Assembly (NCBI RefSeq): GCF_014235185.1
Contig: NZ_CP060131.1
Span: 5,029,501 to 5,093,500 of the forward strand
Origin: Pseudonocardia petroleophila
GTDB lineage: Bacteria; Actinomycetota; Actinomycetes; Mycobacteriales; Pseudonocardiaceae
DNA: 64,000 nucleotides
Direction of reading: 5' to 3'
Made by a program: the position numbers and the translations under genes. The notes below the pieces were generated by a model. That model made no database searches, was not told the DNA's origin, and worked only from the letters and a program-made list of their open reading frames with translations. Position 1 is the stretch's first letter. Each line of letters opens with the position of its first letter. This document shows positions 22,431-31,253 of this stretch, piece after piece.

Positions 22431-23524
22431 CTACCTGGCGGCGGGTACTGGTCACGGCGATCGCGCCGGTGGCCTGGGGCAGCACCTACTTCGTGACGCG
22501 CGAGTTCCTCCCGGCCGGCCAGCCGCTGCACGGGGCCGCCCTGCGCGCGCTGCCCGCCGGACTGCTGCTGCTCCTGCTGTGCCGGGCCCGGCCGCGCGGG
22601 GCGTGGTGGTGGCGGTCGGTCGTGCTGGGCGTGCTCAACACGAGCGCGTTCTTCGCCCTCGTCTACGTCGCCGCGCAGCTGCTCCCCACGAGCGTCGCGT
22701 CGGTGGTCATGGCGACGTCGTCGGTGGTGATGATGCTCGTCGCCTGGGCGGTGCTGGCCGAACGGCCCGCGCCGGTCGCGGTGGCGGGCGCGGTGCTGGG
22801 GATCGCCGGGGTGGCCGCGATGCTCCTCACCGCGACCGAGGCGGTGAGCCCCACCGGGGTCGCGGCGTCGGTCGCCGCGATGCTGATGTCGTCGGTGGGG
22901 TTCGTGCTGGCCCGGAGGTGCAGCGGCCAGGTGCCGGTGCTCGCCTCGACGGCGTGGCAGCTCGTCGCGGGCGGGCTGGTCGTCCTCCCGGTCGCCCTGC
23001 TCGTCGAGGGCGCGCCGCCCGCGCTGGACGGGCCGGCCGTCGCGGGCTTCGCCTACGTGGGCGTCGTGGCGACCGCGCTGGCCTTCACGGCCTGGTTCAC
23101 CGGGCTGCGCCACCTGACCGCGGGCACCGTGGGGCTGGTCGGGCTGCTCAACCCGGTCACCGGGGTGCTGCTCGGCACCGCGCTCGCCGGTGAGGCCCTG
23201 AGCGGGCGCCAGGTCGCCGGGATCGCGCTCGTCCTCGCCGGGATCGTGCTCGCGCTCCCACGGCCCCGCGCTGGTCGGGACCCCGGAACGGGTGGCGGAG
23301 AAGATCCTCGACCACCACAGGTCCTTCCGCCACGACGTGCCGTCGGTGTCGGTCGACCCGACCCTGCCCTACGCGCAGCAGCGGGAGGTGCTGACGCGGT
23401 TCGCCGAGGAGGTCGCCCCGGTCGTGCGCCGCGAGGTGAGCACCACGCTGTGGGGACCGCGGGACCCGGGGCGGGCAGCGGGGTCCACCGCCGCCCGACC
23501 CACCCCGATTGCGCACGGGGATGA
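22424..23524 (+). CDS. EamA/DMT-family exporter with an out-of-frame C-terminal extension
   Basis: The first about 285 residues form a normal drug/metabolite transporter with two EamA repeats, ten hydrophobic helices and the tell-tale PVAWGSTYFVTREFLP and GTVGLVGLLNPVTGVLLGTALAGE segments. After LVLAGIVLALPRPRA the remaining about 80 residues are Pro/Arg/Gly-rich and fall out of frame over a luciferase-like monooxygenase remnant, so they look like accidental read-through after a deletion. The ATG at 22424 is preferred because TATGGT ends 7 nt upstream (leaderless). An alternative ATG at 22412 has GGAAGG only 3 nt away. Expected role: export of a toxic or signalling metabolite under MarR control; substrate unknown. 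Confidence 0.85.
   Translation: MEATWRRVLVTAIAPVAWGSTYFVTREFLPAGQPLHGAALRALPAGLLLLLLCRARPRGAWWWRSVVLGVLNTSAFFALVYVAAQLLPTSVASVVMATSSVVMMLVAWAVLAERPAPVAVAGAVLGIAGVAAMLLTATEAVSPTGVAASVAAMLMSSVGFVLARRCSGQVPVLASTAWQLVAGGLVVLPVALLVEGAPPALDGPAVAGFAYVGVVATALAFTAWFTGLRHLTAGTVGLVGLLNPVTGVLLGTALAGEALSGRQVAGIALVLAGIVLALPRPRAGRDPGTGGGEDPRPPQVLPPRRAVGVGRPDPALRAAAGGADAVRRGGRPGRAPRGEHHAVGTAGPGAGSGVHRRPTHPDCARG
23268..23470 (+). pseudogene. C-terminal remnant of a luciferase-like flavin monooxygenase
   Basis: In the frame +2 relative to the exporter, about 66 codons read ALVGTPERVAEKILDHHR...RFAEEVAPVVRREVSTTLWGP, the typical C-terminal end of bacterial LLM-class flavin monooxygenases. No start or N-terminal barrel precedes it. 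It joins directly to the last codons of the exporter's EamA domain and has no stop codon of its own before 23739. A deletion that fused the tail of one gene to another is the simplest explanation. Confidence 0.7.
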
Positions 23525-23544
23525 TCGTCGGCCAGACTCGTGCC

Positions 23545-23625
23545 ATGGTGCGCACCCTGCTCGAGGCCTTCTGGCCCAGCCGGCGCATCACGCACTTCGA
23601 CGAGCTCTGTCGCCCGGCCGCGTAG
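23545..23625 (+). CDS. Possible 26-residue small ORF or leader peptide before the peroxiredoxin
   Basis: An ATG at 23545 opens a 26-residue frame (MVRTLLEAFWPSRR... ending ELCRPAA, TAG at 23623-23625). TTGCGC, an 18-nt spacer and CAGACT ending 6 nt before the ATG make a plausible leaderless promoter. The peptide contains one Cys, two Pro and several Arg. It could be a leader peptide for the peroxiredoxin gene 113 nt downstream or a small protein, or it may not be expressed. No homologue is known to me. Confidence 0.3.
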   Translation: MVRTLLEAFWPSRRITHFDELCRPAA

Positions 23626-23738
23626 CGCGACCGCACCCTCCCGTCCCGGTCGTCACCCGCGTGGTCCCGGCGTGCCCGGGTGCCCCCGTCCGGGTCGGCG
23701 GCCACGACACCCCCGCACCACACGAAGGAGACACGTCC

Positions 23739-24398
23739 ATGGCTCTGCAGATCGGCGACACCGCCCCCGACTTCGAGGCCGAGACCACCGAGGGCACCAT
23801 CCGGTTCCACGAGTGGATCGGGGACTCCTGGGCCGTCCTGTTCTCGCACCCGCGCGACTTCACCCCCGTCTGCACCACCGAGCTGGGCTACCTCGCCAAC
23901 AACAAGGCGGAGTTCGACCGGCGCGACGTCAAGCTGATCGGCCTGTCGGTCGACCCGCTCGACAACCACGAGAAGTGGGCCGCCGACATCGCCGAGACCC
24001 AGGGCACGGCGCCGAACTACCCGCTGATCGGCGACTCCGAGTTCGTCGTGTCCAAGCTCTACGGGATGCTCCCGGCCGAGGTGTCCGGCGACCCCACGCA
24101 GCGCACCCCCGCGCAGAACGCGACCGTGCGCAACGTGTTCGTCGTCGGCCCGGACAAGAAGGTCAAGCTCGTCCTCGTCTACCCGATGACGACCGGCCGC
24201 AACTTCGACGAGGTCCTGCGCGTGATCGACTCGCTGCAGCTCACCGCGAACCACCGCGTCGCCACGCCGGCGAACTGGAAGCAGGGCGAGGACGTCATCA
24301 TCGCCGGCTCCGTCTCCGACGACGAGGCCAAGACGATCTGGCCGGACGGCTGGGAGTCCCCGCGCCCCTACATCCGCATCGTGCCCCAGCCCAGCTGA
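23739..24398 (+). CDS. 1-Cys peroxiredoxin (Prx6 type)
   Basis: The 219-residue thiol peroxidase has the peroxidatic site HPRDFTPVCTTELG with Cys45, and the C-terminal arm SPRPYIRIVPQP typical of Prx6-type enzymes. There is no second resolving Cys in the usual place. It reduces hydrogen peroxide and alkyl hydroperoxides using an external thiol, in actinobacteria probably mycothiol, mycoredoxin or thioredoxin (family knowledge). The ATG at 23739 has AAGGAG seven to eight bases upstream. The upstream DNA is a scar region containing a monooxygenase remnant and a possible small ORF. It appears to be a single-gene unit followed by a hydrolase gene with its own TAGGCT promoter element. Confidence 0.95.
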   Translation: MALQIGDTAPDFEAETTEGTIRFHEWIGDSWAVLFSHPRDFTPVCTTELGYLANNKAEFDRRDVKLIGLSVDPLDNHEKWAADIAETQGTAPNYPLIGDSEFVVSKLYGMLPAEVSGDPTQRTPAQNATVRNVFVVGPDKKVKLVLVYPMTTGRNFDEVLRVIDSLQLTANHRVATPANWKQGEDVIIAGSVSDDEAKTIWPDGWESPRPYIRIVPQPS

Positions 24399-24467
24399 TC
24401 CGGACCCGGGTCGCCCGGGGGCGGGCGTCGCGGCCGTAGGCTCGTGGCGCCACGCCGGGAGGTCCTC

Positions 24468-26144
24468 ATGCGCACGCCACTGGCCCGACGGGCCGCCGCC
24501 GCCCGCGACGCGGTCCTGCACCGGGTCCTGCGCGTGCCCGGCGAGGCGCAGCCCTACGTCCGCGAGGACGACCTGGCCGCCCCGATGCGCGACGGGGTCT
24601 CGCTCCTCGCCGACCGGTACGTCCCCCAGGGCTCGACGGGTCCGCAGCCGGTCGTGCTCGTCCGCTGCCCCTACGGCAGGCGCGGGCTGCTCGGCCAGGT
24701 GTTCGCGATCCCGCTGGCCCTGCGCGGCTTCCAGGTGCTGGTGCAGAGCACGCGGGGCACGTTCGGCTCGGGCGGGGAGTTCCGGCCGTTCTGCCACGAG
24801 CAGGAGGACGGGCTCGACACGCTGGAGTGGGTGCGGGCCCAGCCGTGGTGCGACGGGCGCGTCGCGACGGTCGGCGCCAGCTACTTCGGCCACACGCAGT
24901 GGGCCGTGGCCCCCTACGCCGACCCGCCGCTCGCCGCCTCCTGCCTGGACATCACCGCCTCCCGGGTGACCGCGGCGTTCTACACCGACGGCGTGCCGAA
25001 CCTGCAGAACGCGCTGGGCTGGACGCAGTCGATCGGGACCCAGGAGCGCGGGGTGCTCCCGCCGCTGGTGCCGAACCTGCGCCACGCCCTGCTGATGCGC
25101 CGGGCGCTGCGGACGCGGCCGCTGCAGGCGGCCGACGTGACCGTCGCCGGCTCGCCGGTGCAGTTCTGGCGCGACTTCTGCGAGCACGCCGGGCCGGGCG
25201 ACGGCCACTGGGTGCAGGCCGACCACCAGGACGCCGACCTCGCCGCGGTCCCGCCGACGAGCATGGTCAGCGGGTGGTGGGACCTCTTCGCCGCCGAGCA
25301 GCTGCGCGACTTCACCCGCCTGCAGCGGGCCGGCAAGGACGTCCGGATCACCGTCGGACCGTGGATGCACGGCGAGCCCCCGCAGATCGCCGAGATCGTG
25401 GCCTCCTCGGTGCGTTGGCTCGACCGCCACCTCGACGGCGTCGACGACGACCCCGGACGGGCCCCGGTGCGGCTGTACCTGCAGGGCGCCGACCGGTGGC
25501 TCGACCTCGCCACCTGGCCGCCCACCGAGTCGACCGCCACCGCGTTCCACCTGCAGCCGGGCGGCGGCCTCGACACCGCACCGCCCACGGCGGAGCAGGC
25601 GGCGAGCACCTTCGTCTACGACCCCGCCGACCCGACCCCGGGCGTCGGCGGGCCGCTGCTGTTCCGGCCGGCCAAGCAGGTCGACAACGCCGCGGTCGAG
25701 GCCCGCGCCGACGTCGTCACGTTCACCGGGCCGGTGCTGACCGCGCCGCTCGACCTCGTCGGCGAGCTCTCCGCCGTCGTCCACGTGCGCACGCAGCTCC
25801 CGCACACCGACGTGTTCGTCCGGATCTGCGACGTCGACGCGCAGGGCCGCTCGCTCAACGTCGCCGACGGCATCCGCGGCCTCACCCCCGACACCGCCGA
25901 CGCCGCACCCGACGCCGACGGGGTCAGGGAGGTGGCGGTGTCGCTGTTCCCCACCGCGTACCGGGTGCCCGCCGGGCACCGGCTGCGCGTGCAGGTCTCC
26001 GGCGGCGCGTTCCCGCGCTACCGCGCCAACCCCGGCACCGGCGAGCCGTTCGCGGGCGCCGTCTCCGGGACGCCCAACCGGATCGAGGTGCTGCACGACG
26101 CGCGCCGCCCCTCGCGGGTGGTGCTGCCGGTCCTCGGCCCGTAG
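24468..26144 (+). CDS. CocE/NonD family serine hydrolase (S15 peptidase-like)
   Basis: The 558-residue alpha/beta hydrolase has a catalytic Ser in VGASYFGHTQW (about residue 142), a putative His in VGPWMHGEPP and an S15-type N-terminal LLADRYVP...VLVRCPYGRRG block. A C-terminal galactose-binding, jelly-roll domain follows (PLDLVGELSAVVHVRTQLPHTDVFVRICDVD), as in cocaine esterase and X-Pro dipeptidyl peptidases. Likely activity is ester or amide hydrolysis of small acyl compounds. There is no signal peptide. The ATG at 24468 is supported by GGGAGG six bases upstream, and a TAGGCT -10-like hexamer sits at 24437-24442. Confidence 0.88.
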   Translation: MRTPLARRAAAARDAVLHRVLRVPGEAQPYVREDDLAAPMRDGVSLLADRYVPQGSTGPQPVVLVRCPYGRRGLLGQVFAIPLALRGFQVLVQSTRGTFGSGGEFRPFCHEQEDGLDTLEWVRAQPWCDGRVATVGASYFGHTQWAVAPYADPPLAASCLDITASRVTAAFYTDGVPNLQNALGWTQSIGTQERGVLPPLVPNLRHALLMRRALRTRPLQAADVTVAGSPVQFWRDFCEHAGPGDGHWVQADHQDADLAAVPPTSMVSGWWDLFAAEQLRDFTRLQRAGKDVRITVGPWMHGEPPQIAEIVASSVRWLDRHLDGVDDDPGRAPVRLYLQGADRWLDLATWPPTESTATAFHLQPGGGLDTAPPTAEQAASTFVYDPADPTPGVGGPLLFRPAKQVDNAAVEARADVVTFTGPVLTAPLDLVGELSAVVHVRTQLPHTDVFVRICDVDAQGRSLNVADGIRGLTPDTADAAPDADGVREVAVSLFPTAYRVPAGHRLRVQVSGGAFPRYRANPGTGEPFAGAVSGTPNRIEVLHDARRPSRVVLPVLGP

Positions 26145-26198
26145 CCCCTCGCGGGTCCGCCCGGCGGGTCACCGACGTCTCCCCGGACCGTTCGACCG

Positions 26199-26214
26199 TA
26201 GGCTGTGACCGGTG
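26199..26214 (+). promoter_or_regulatory. Leaderless promoter of the Ser/Thr kinase gene
   Basis: TAGGCT at 26199-26204 ends 7 nt before the GTG start codon and no Shine-Dalgarno lies between, so transcription should begin at or next to the start codon. The -35 region is weak. Confidence 0.5.
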
Positions 26215-27939
26215 CCGGATCAGCAGAGCGCAGGAGCCGCGGGGTGGGTCGGCCACGTGCTGGCCGGGCACCGCCTCGACGCGCTCATCGGCGAGGGCGG
26301 GATGGGCGTCGTCTACCGGGCGACGCACCTGCGGCTCGGCCGCACCGTCGCCCTCAAGGTCCTGCCGCCCGCGCTCGCCGCCGACCTCGACTACCGTCGC
26401 CGGTTCGAGCGCGAGGCCGCGATCGCCGCCAGCCTGGAGCACCCGAACGTCGTCCCGATCTACGACGCCGGCCACACCGACGGCGTGCTGTACCTGTCGA
26501 TGCGGTTCGTCGACGGCGAGGACCTCGGTGCCGTGCTGCAGCGCGAGGGCCGGCTGGGCATCGAGGGGCTGTGCGCCGTGCTCGGGCCGGTCGCCGACGC
26601 GCTCGACGCCGTCCACGAGGCCGGGCTGGTGCACCGCGACGTCAAGCCGGGCAACGTCCTGCTCGTGCGGGCCGGGCGGCCGCGCGGCGGGCAGGTGTAC
26701 CTGTGCGACTTCGGGATCGCCAAGGGCGCGACGGCCGCGGGCAGCGACATCACCTCCGCGGGGCAGTACATGGGCACGCCGCAGTACTCCTCCCCCGAGC
26801 AGATCGAGGGCCGGTGGGTGGACGGGCGCTCGGACCAGTACGGGCTGGCCTGCCTGGCCTATCGCTGCCTCACCGGCGAGGTCCCCTACCCGCGCCCGGA
26901 GATGGCCGCCGTCGTCTACGCCCACCTCGCCGCCGACCCGCCCCGGCCGAGCCGGCTGCGCCCCGACCTGCCCGCGGCCGTCGACGCCGCCGTCGCCCGC
27001 GCCGCGGCGAAGCACCCGGACCACCGGTTCCCCACCTGCTCGGCCTTCCTCGACGCCCTGCGCGCCGCCGCCCACACCCCGGTCCCCCGCCCGCGGCCCC
27101 GGCCCCGCCCGACCGCGCCGTACCCGACGGCGGCACCCCGCCCGATGGAGCCGGCCGCGACGACGCGGGCCCCCGGCGGCCCCACCCGGCGGATCGGCAC
27201 CGAGGACCCGGCCCCGGACGACCCGGCCCCCGCCCGGACCCTGCCCCTGCCGGACACCGCGGTGGTATCGGAACCGGGACAGCCAGAACCGGGCCAGCCG
27301 GAACCGGGCCAGCCGGACCCCGCACAGCAGGCGCCGCCCGGCGTGCCCGCGCCGGTCGACGTGCGAGCCGAGCGCGGCACCGACGACCACTCCGTCACCG
27401 TCAGCTGGACCGCGGGCGGACCGCAGGACGTCGAGTACAAGGTCACCCGGCTGACCGCGGAGGGTCGCCGGCAGGTGGTGGGGCGCACGCGCTCCACCGG
27501 CATCGTCGACGGCGCCGTCGCCCCCGACGCCCCCGTCCCGGTGTACGAGGTCACCGCCCGGCTCGGCACGACGGTGTCGCCGCCCGTCGGGACCTCCACC
27601 GGCGGGCCCGCCGCGGAGCCGGAGCCACCGGGCGGGATCCCCGCGGTGCGCCACCTCGTCGTCACGGGGCCGGGGACGCTCGCGTTCGAGTGGCCCCCGG
27701 GGATCACCGAGGCGATGGTGGTGGTCCGCCCCGACCGGCTCCCCGAGACGCCGGACGACCCCGCCGCCACCGCCTGGAAGATCACCAACATGCGCTACGA
27801 GCTCGACGGAGGGCTGCGCCTGCCCAGCTCCGTCCCCCTGCCCTGCCACGTGGCCGTCGCGTCCTGCCGCCGCGTCGACGGCGGGCTGGTGGTCGCGCCC
27901 GGGTTCGACCCGAGCGCGACCACCACCGTGGGCTCCTGA
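26212..27939 (+). CDS. Soluble Ser/Thr protein kinase with fibronectin type III-like C-terminus
   Basis: This 575-residue Hanks-type kinase has the glycine loop GEGGMGVVYRA (27-37), Lys49, the catalytic loop HRDVKPGN (Asp143), DFG at 166-168 and an activation segment ending GTPQYSSPEQ. From about 290 to 380 lies a Pro/Arg-rich linker with three EPGQP repeats. The C-terminal 190 residues contain two beta-rich segments resembling fibronectin type III domains (SVTVSWTAGGPQDVEYKVTRL). Unlike PknB-like kinases it has no transmembrane helix, so it is cytosolic as read. It is followed 1 nt later by a PAP2 phosphatase gene. The kinase may be regulated by its Fn3 domains, but its substrate is unknown. 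Confidence 0.92.
   Translation: MPDQQSAGAAGWVGHVLAGHRLDALIGEGGMGVVYRATHLRLGRTVALKVLPPALAADLDYRRRFEREAAIAASLEHPNVVPIYDAGHTDGVLYLSMRFVDGEDLGAVLQREGRLGIEGLCAVLGPVADALDAVHEAGLVHRDVKPGNVLLVRAGRPRGGQVYLCDFGIAKGATAAGSDITSAGQYMGTPQYSSPEQIEGRWVDGRSDQYGLACLAYRCLTGEVPYPRPEMAAVVYAHLAADPPRPSRLRPDLPAAVDAAVARAAAKHPDHRFPTCSAFLDALRAAAHTPVPRPRPRPRPTAPYPTAAPRPMEPAATTRAPGGPTRRIGTEDPAPDDPAPARTLPLPDTAVVSEPGQPEPGQPEPGQPDPAQQAPPGVPAPVDVRAERGTDDHSVTVSWTAGGPQDVEYKVTRLTAEGRRQVVGRTRSTGIVDGAVAPDAPVPVYEVTARLGTTVSPPVGTSTGGPAAEPEPPGGIPAVRHLVVTGPGTLAFEWPPGITEAMVVVRPDRLPETPDDPAATAWKITNMRYELDGGLRLPSSVPLPCHVAVASCRRVDGGLVVAPGFDPSATTTVGS
27271..27315 (+). repeat. Three 15-bp tandem repeats encoding EPGQP
   Basis: Three copies of GAACCGGGNCAGCCN (15 bp) follow one another in frame in the kinase linker, encoding EPGQP each time. 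The last two copies are identical. Copy number could vary between strains without shifting the frame. Confidence 0.85.
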
Positions 27940-27940
27940 G

Positions 27941-28822
27941 GTGGCCCCGCCGCCCGAGGACCCGGCGGTCACCCGCGCCCTGGAGGAGGCGCCCGAGCAG
28001 CGCTACGTCGGCGAGCGCGACCTCACGTCCTGGCCGACCGCGGTGGGCGCGGGACTGGTCCACCTGGCCGGACGGCTGCGGCAGCGGCTCACCCCGCAGG
28101 CGGTGCTGCTGGTCGTGCTCGCCGTCGGGCTGGTCCTGGCCGCGGGGCTGACCGCGCTCGCCGGTGCCGTCTACGACGCCGTCACCGAGGACGACGGGGT
28201 CGCCGCGCTGGACCGCCCGCTGCTCGACGCGGTCGTCGGGCTCCGCACCCCGACGCTCGACACGGTCGTCACCGGCTTCTCCGCGCTGGGCGGGCCGGTG
28301 GGCATGCCGGTGCTCGCCGGGGTCGTCGCGGTCGGGCTCGCCGCGGCCTGGCGGCAGTGGACGCCGGTGCTGCTGGTCGCCGCCACCGCCGCCGGGTCGC
28401 TCGCGCTCACCGTCGTCGGGAAGGCCGCGGTCGGCCGCGTCCGGCCGCCGCTGGCCGACGCGGTGCCCCCCTACGAGGTCAGCGCCTCGTTCCCGAGCGG
28501 CCACACGCTCAACGCGATCGCCCTGGCCGGGATCGTCGCCTACCTGGTCGTGCGCCGGCAGCGCACCAAGCGGGGCCGGACCGCGACCGTGCTCGCCGCG
28601 GCGCTGTTCGCCCTGCTCATGGGGGTGAGCCGGGTGTACCTGGGTCACCACTGGCTCACCGACGTCCTCGTCGCCTGGGCGCTCGGCCTGGCCTGGCTCA
28701 CGGTCGTCGTGACCGCGCACCGGTTGCTGCTCACGCTCCGGGCCGCCCGGCACGCCACGCCGGACCCGGCGCCCTCCGATCCCGCACGCTCCGACCCGGC
28801 CCCGCCGCCCACCCCGGACTGA
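27941..28822 (+). CDS. PAP2-family membrane phosphatase
   Basis: The 293-residue protein has about six membrane helices and the full type 2 phosphatidic-acid-phosphatase signature: KAAVGRVRPP, SFPSGHT and SRVYLGHHWLTD. These enzymes dephosphorylate undecaprenyl pyrophosphate or phosphatidic acid at the outer membrane face. A 60-residue hydrophilic N-terminus (EDPAVTRALEEAPEQRYVGERDLT) and a Pro/Asp-rich C-terminal tail lie on either side. The GTG start follows the kinase stop by 1 nt, so kinase and phosphatase are one transcription unit. A functional link in cell-envelope control is possible but inferred only from adjacency. Confidence 0.9.
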   Translation: MAPPPEDPAVTRALEEAPEQRYVGERDLTSWPTAVGAGLVHLAGRLRQRLTPQAVLLVVLAVGLVLAAGLTALAGAVYDAVTEDDGVAALDRPLLDAVVGLRTPTLDTVVTGFSALGGPVGMPVLAGVVAVGLAAAWRQWTPVLLVAATAAGSLALTVVGKAAVGRVRPPLADAVPPYEVSASFPSGHTLNAIALAGIVAYLVVRRQRTKRGRTATVLAAALFALLMGVSRVYLGHHWLTDVLVAWALGLAWLTVVVTAHRLLLTLRAARHATPDPAPSDPARSDPAPPPTPD

Positions 28823-28874
28823 GTCGATCGCCACTCCGCCCGCGTCGCGGCGCCGGTCCGCGGCCGCCAGGCGG

Positions 28875-28880
28875 TAGGCT
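28875..28880 (+). promoter_or_regulatory. TAGGCT -10-like element before the helicase gene
   Basis: TAGGCT lies in the 288-nt gap after the phosphatase gene, giving the helicase mRNA a leader of about 220 nt. The leader is G+C-rich with no recognised riboswitch. The same hexamer precedes the kinase and CocE-like genes. Confidence 0.35.
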
Positions 28881-29110
28881 GGACCCCGAGATCCGACCCC
28901 GCTGGGCTCTGCCCGTCCGGCACGGCCGGCCCGCGCGGGCGTGTTCCCGGGCGGCTGTCCGGCCCCGCGGTGGCGATCTCCCGAGATCCACGGGCCGGTT
29001 CGCGTCCCGGAGGAGCCGTCCGGCCCCTCCTCGAGACGCCCCACCGGCCCGCAGCACGGTGCTCGGCAGGCCGCCAGACGGCCCGGCCGGGCACGGCGAA
29101 GGAGGAGTAC

Positions 29111-31252
29111 GTGGCTCGACGAGGCCAGCCCCCCGCAGGGGCTCGCCGGGGCGCCCCCCGCGACCGACGACGCGGCGGCGACCGCCCGGAGGACGTCCTG
29201 TCGGCGCTCGCCCGCACCGTCCGGGAGGTCGAGACCGCCCTGAAGCGCGGCGGCCGGGCCACGCCCGCGACGCGCACGAAGTTCCAGGCCGCCGCGCTGC
29301 TGCTGCGCGAGGAGCGCGCCCGGGTCCGGGCCGACGAGTCCACCGGTGAGCGCCAGCGCACCGAGCGGCTCAAGCGCCTCGACGAGATCGCGAAGACCCT
29401 CGCGATGACCGCGGTCCGCGACCAGGCCCTGCTGGCCCTGCTCGCCGAGGACGCCGTCGTCTCCGACGAGGCGCGGTCGCTGCGCGGGGAGGTGCTGCGC
29501 CGGGCCGGGATCGTGACCGAGCCCGAACCGGCGCCGGCGCCCGTCGAGGCCCCGGCCGCCCCGGCGAAGCCCCGCGTGGTGCCGCAGTCGGTCGTGTCCC
29601 GGCAGCTGGCCAACCCCTTCCTCGCCCCCGACTTCTCCGCCGCCCGGCCCAGCGCGCCGCGCCCGTCGCCGCTGGCCGGCTGGGAGCTGCTCGGCCCGCT
29701 GCTGCGGTCCTTCGAGCGCGCCGGCGGCGGGGCGTCGGCGTGCATGACGCTGCCCGCGCCGTCCTCGCGGACCGCGCCCGGCGGCCGCGAGCTCATGCCG
29801 CACCAGGCCCGGCTCGTCGCCGCGGCCGCGGCCGGGCACCGGACGTTCCTGCTCGCCGACGAACCCGGGCTGGGCAAGACCGCGCAGGCCCTGCTCGCCG
29901 CGGAGGCGGCCGACGCCTACCCGCTGCTCGTCGTCGTCCCGAACGTCGTCAAGACCAACTGGGTGCGCGAGGCCGGGCTGTGGTCGCCGCACCGCGCGGC
30001 CACCGTCATCCACGGCAACGGCGACACCATCGACGGGTTCGCCGACATCGTCGTCGTCAACTACGAGGTGCTCGACCGGCACGTGGGCTGGCTGGGCGAC
30101 TTCCGGTTCCGCGGCATGGTCGTGGACGAGGCGCACTTCATCAAGAACAAGTCCTCCCAGCGCTCGCAGCACGTCCTGGAGCTGTCGCAGCGGATCCGGG
30201 AGTTCACCGCGCGGCCGCTGCTGATGGCGCTGACCGGCACCCCGCTGATCAACGACATCGAGGACTTCCTCGCGATCTGGCAGTTCCTCGGCTGGATCGA
30301 CGCGACCAAGCCGCTGGGCGACCTGATGGACGCCCTCACCGCCACCGGGCTGACGCCCGCCGACCCCGGCTTCTACCCCGCGGCGCGCAGCTCCGTCGTC
30401 GACCGGGGCATCGTCCGCCGCCGCAAGGTCGACGTGGCCGCCGACATCCCCGCGCGGCGCATCGCCGACCTCCCGGTCGAGCTCGACGGGGCGGCCGGCC
30501 GGTCGATCCGGGCGGCCGAGCGCGAGCTGGCCCGGCGGATGGTGGCGCGGTACGAGACCGCGCTCGCGAACCGCCGCTCCGGGGCGCTGGTCGAGGGCGT
30601 CGACCACGACCTCGTGCGCCAGGTGGCGCGGTGGGAGCAGAAGGACGCCGCGGAGGCGAAGTCCGGCGACAACGTCTTCGGCATGATGCGCCGCATCGGG
30701 CAGGCCAAGGCCCACCTGGCCGCCGACTACGCCGCCCAGCTGGCCCGCAGCGCGGGCAAGGTGGTCTTCTTCGCCAAGCACGTCGACGTGATGGACGCCG
30801 CCGAGGAGACCTTCACCGCGCAGGGGGTCCGGTTCTCCTCCATCCGCGGTGACCAGACCTCGGCGGTGCGCCAGCGCAACATCGACGCCTTCGTCAACGA
30901 CCCCGAGGTCGCGGTCGCGGTCTGCTCGCTCACCGCGGCGGGCGTCGGCATCAACCTCCAGGTGGCCTCCAACATCGTGCTCGCGGAGCTGTCCTGGACC
31001 GCGGCGGAGCAGACCCAGGCCATCGACCGCAGCCACCGCATCGGGCAGGACCAGCCGGTCACCGCGTGGCGCATCATCGCCGCGCAGACGATCGACGCCC
31101 GGATCGCGGAGCTGATCGACAGCAAGGCCGGGCTGGCCGCCCAGGCCCTCGACGGGTCCGACGAGGAGGTCGGGTCCTCGGCCGACGTGCAGCATGCGGC
31201 GCTGGTCGCGCTGCTGACCGAGGCCCTGTCCAGCGATCCGGCGTACGCCTGA
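29111..31252 (+). CDS. SNF2-family DEAD/DEAH-box helicase or DNA translocase
   Basis: This 713-residue superfamily 2 ATPase has Walker A in DEPGLGKT, the DEAH box VVDEAHFIKN, motif III LTGTPLIN, and C-terminal motifs V (SLTAAGVGINLQVAS) and VI (QAIDRSHRIGQ), in the order seen in Swi2/Snf2 proteins. The first 220 residues are a basic and helical region without the usual SWIM or bromo-type accessory domains (GRATPATRTKFQAAALLLREERARVRADE). The GTG at 29111 is chosen because GAAGGAGGAG ends five bases upstream. It probably remodels protein-DNA complexes or acts in repair. The next small gene begins 1 nt after its stop. Confidence 0.9.
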   Translation: MARRGQPPAGARRGAPRDRRRGGDRPEDVLSALARTVREVETALKRGGRATPATRTKFQAAALLLREERARVRADESTGERQRTERLKRLDEIAKTLAMTAVRDQALLALLAEDAVVSDEARSLRGEVLRRAGIVTEPEPAPAPVEAPAAPAKPRVVPQSVVSRQLANPFLAPDFSAARPSAPRPSPLAGWELLGPLLRSFERAGGGASACMTLPAPSSRTAPGGRELMPHQARLVAAAAAGHRTFLLADEPGLGKTAQALLAAEAADAYPLLVVVPNVVKTNWVREAGLWSPHRAATVIHGNGDTIDGFADIVVVNYEVLDRHVGWLGDFRFRGMVVDEAHFIKNKSSQRSQHVLELSQRIREFTARPLLMALTGTPLINDIEDFLAIWQFLGWIDATKPLGDLMDALTATGLTPADPGFYPAARSSVVDRGIVRRRKVDVAADIPARRIADLPVELDGAAGRSIRAAERELARRMVARYETALANRRSGALVEGVDHDLVRQVARWEQKDAAEAKSGDNVFGMMRRIGQAKAHLAADYAAQLARSAGKVVFFAKHVDVMDAAEETFTAQGVRFSSIRGDQTSAVRQRNIDAFVNDPEVAVAVCSLTAAGVGINLQVASNIVLAELSWTAAEQTQAIDRSHRIGQDQPVTAWRIIAAQTIDARIAELIDSKAGLAAQALDGSDEEVGSSADVQHAALVALLTEALSSDPAYA

Positions 31253-31253
31253 C

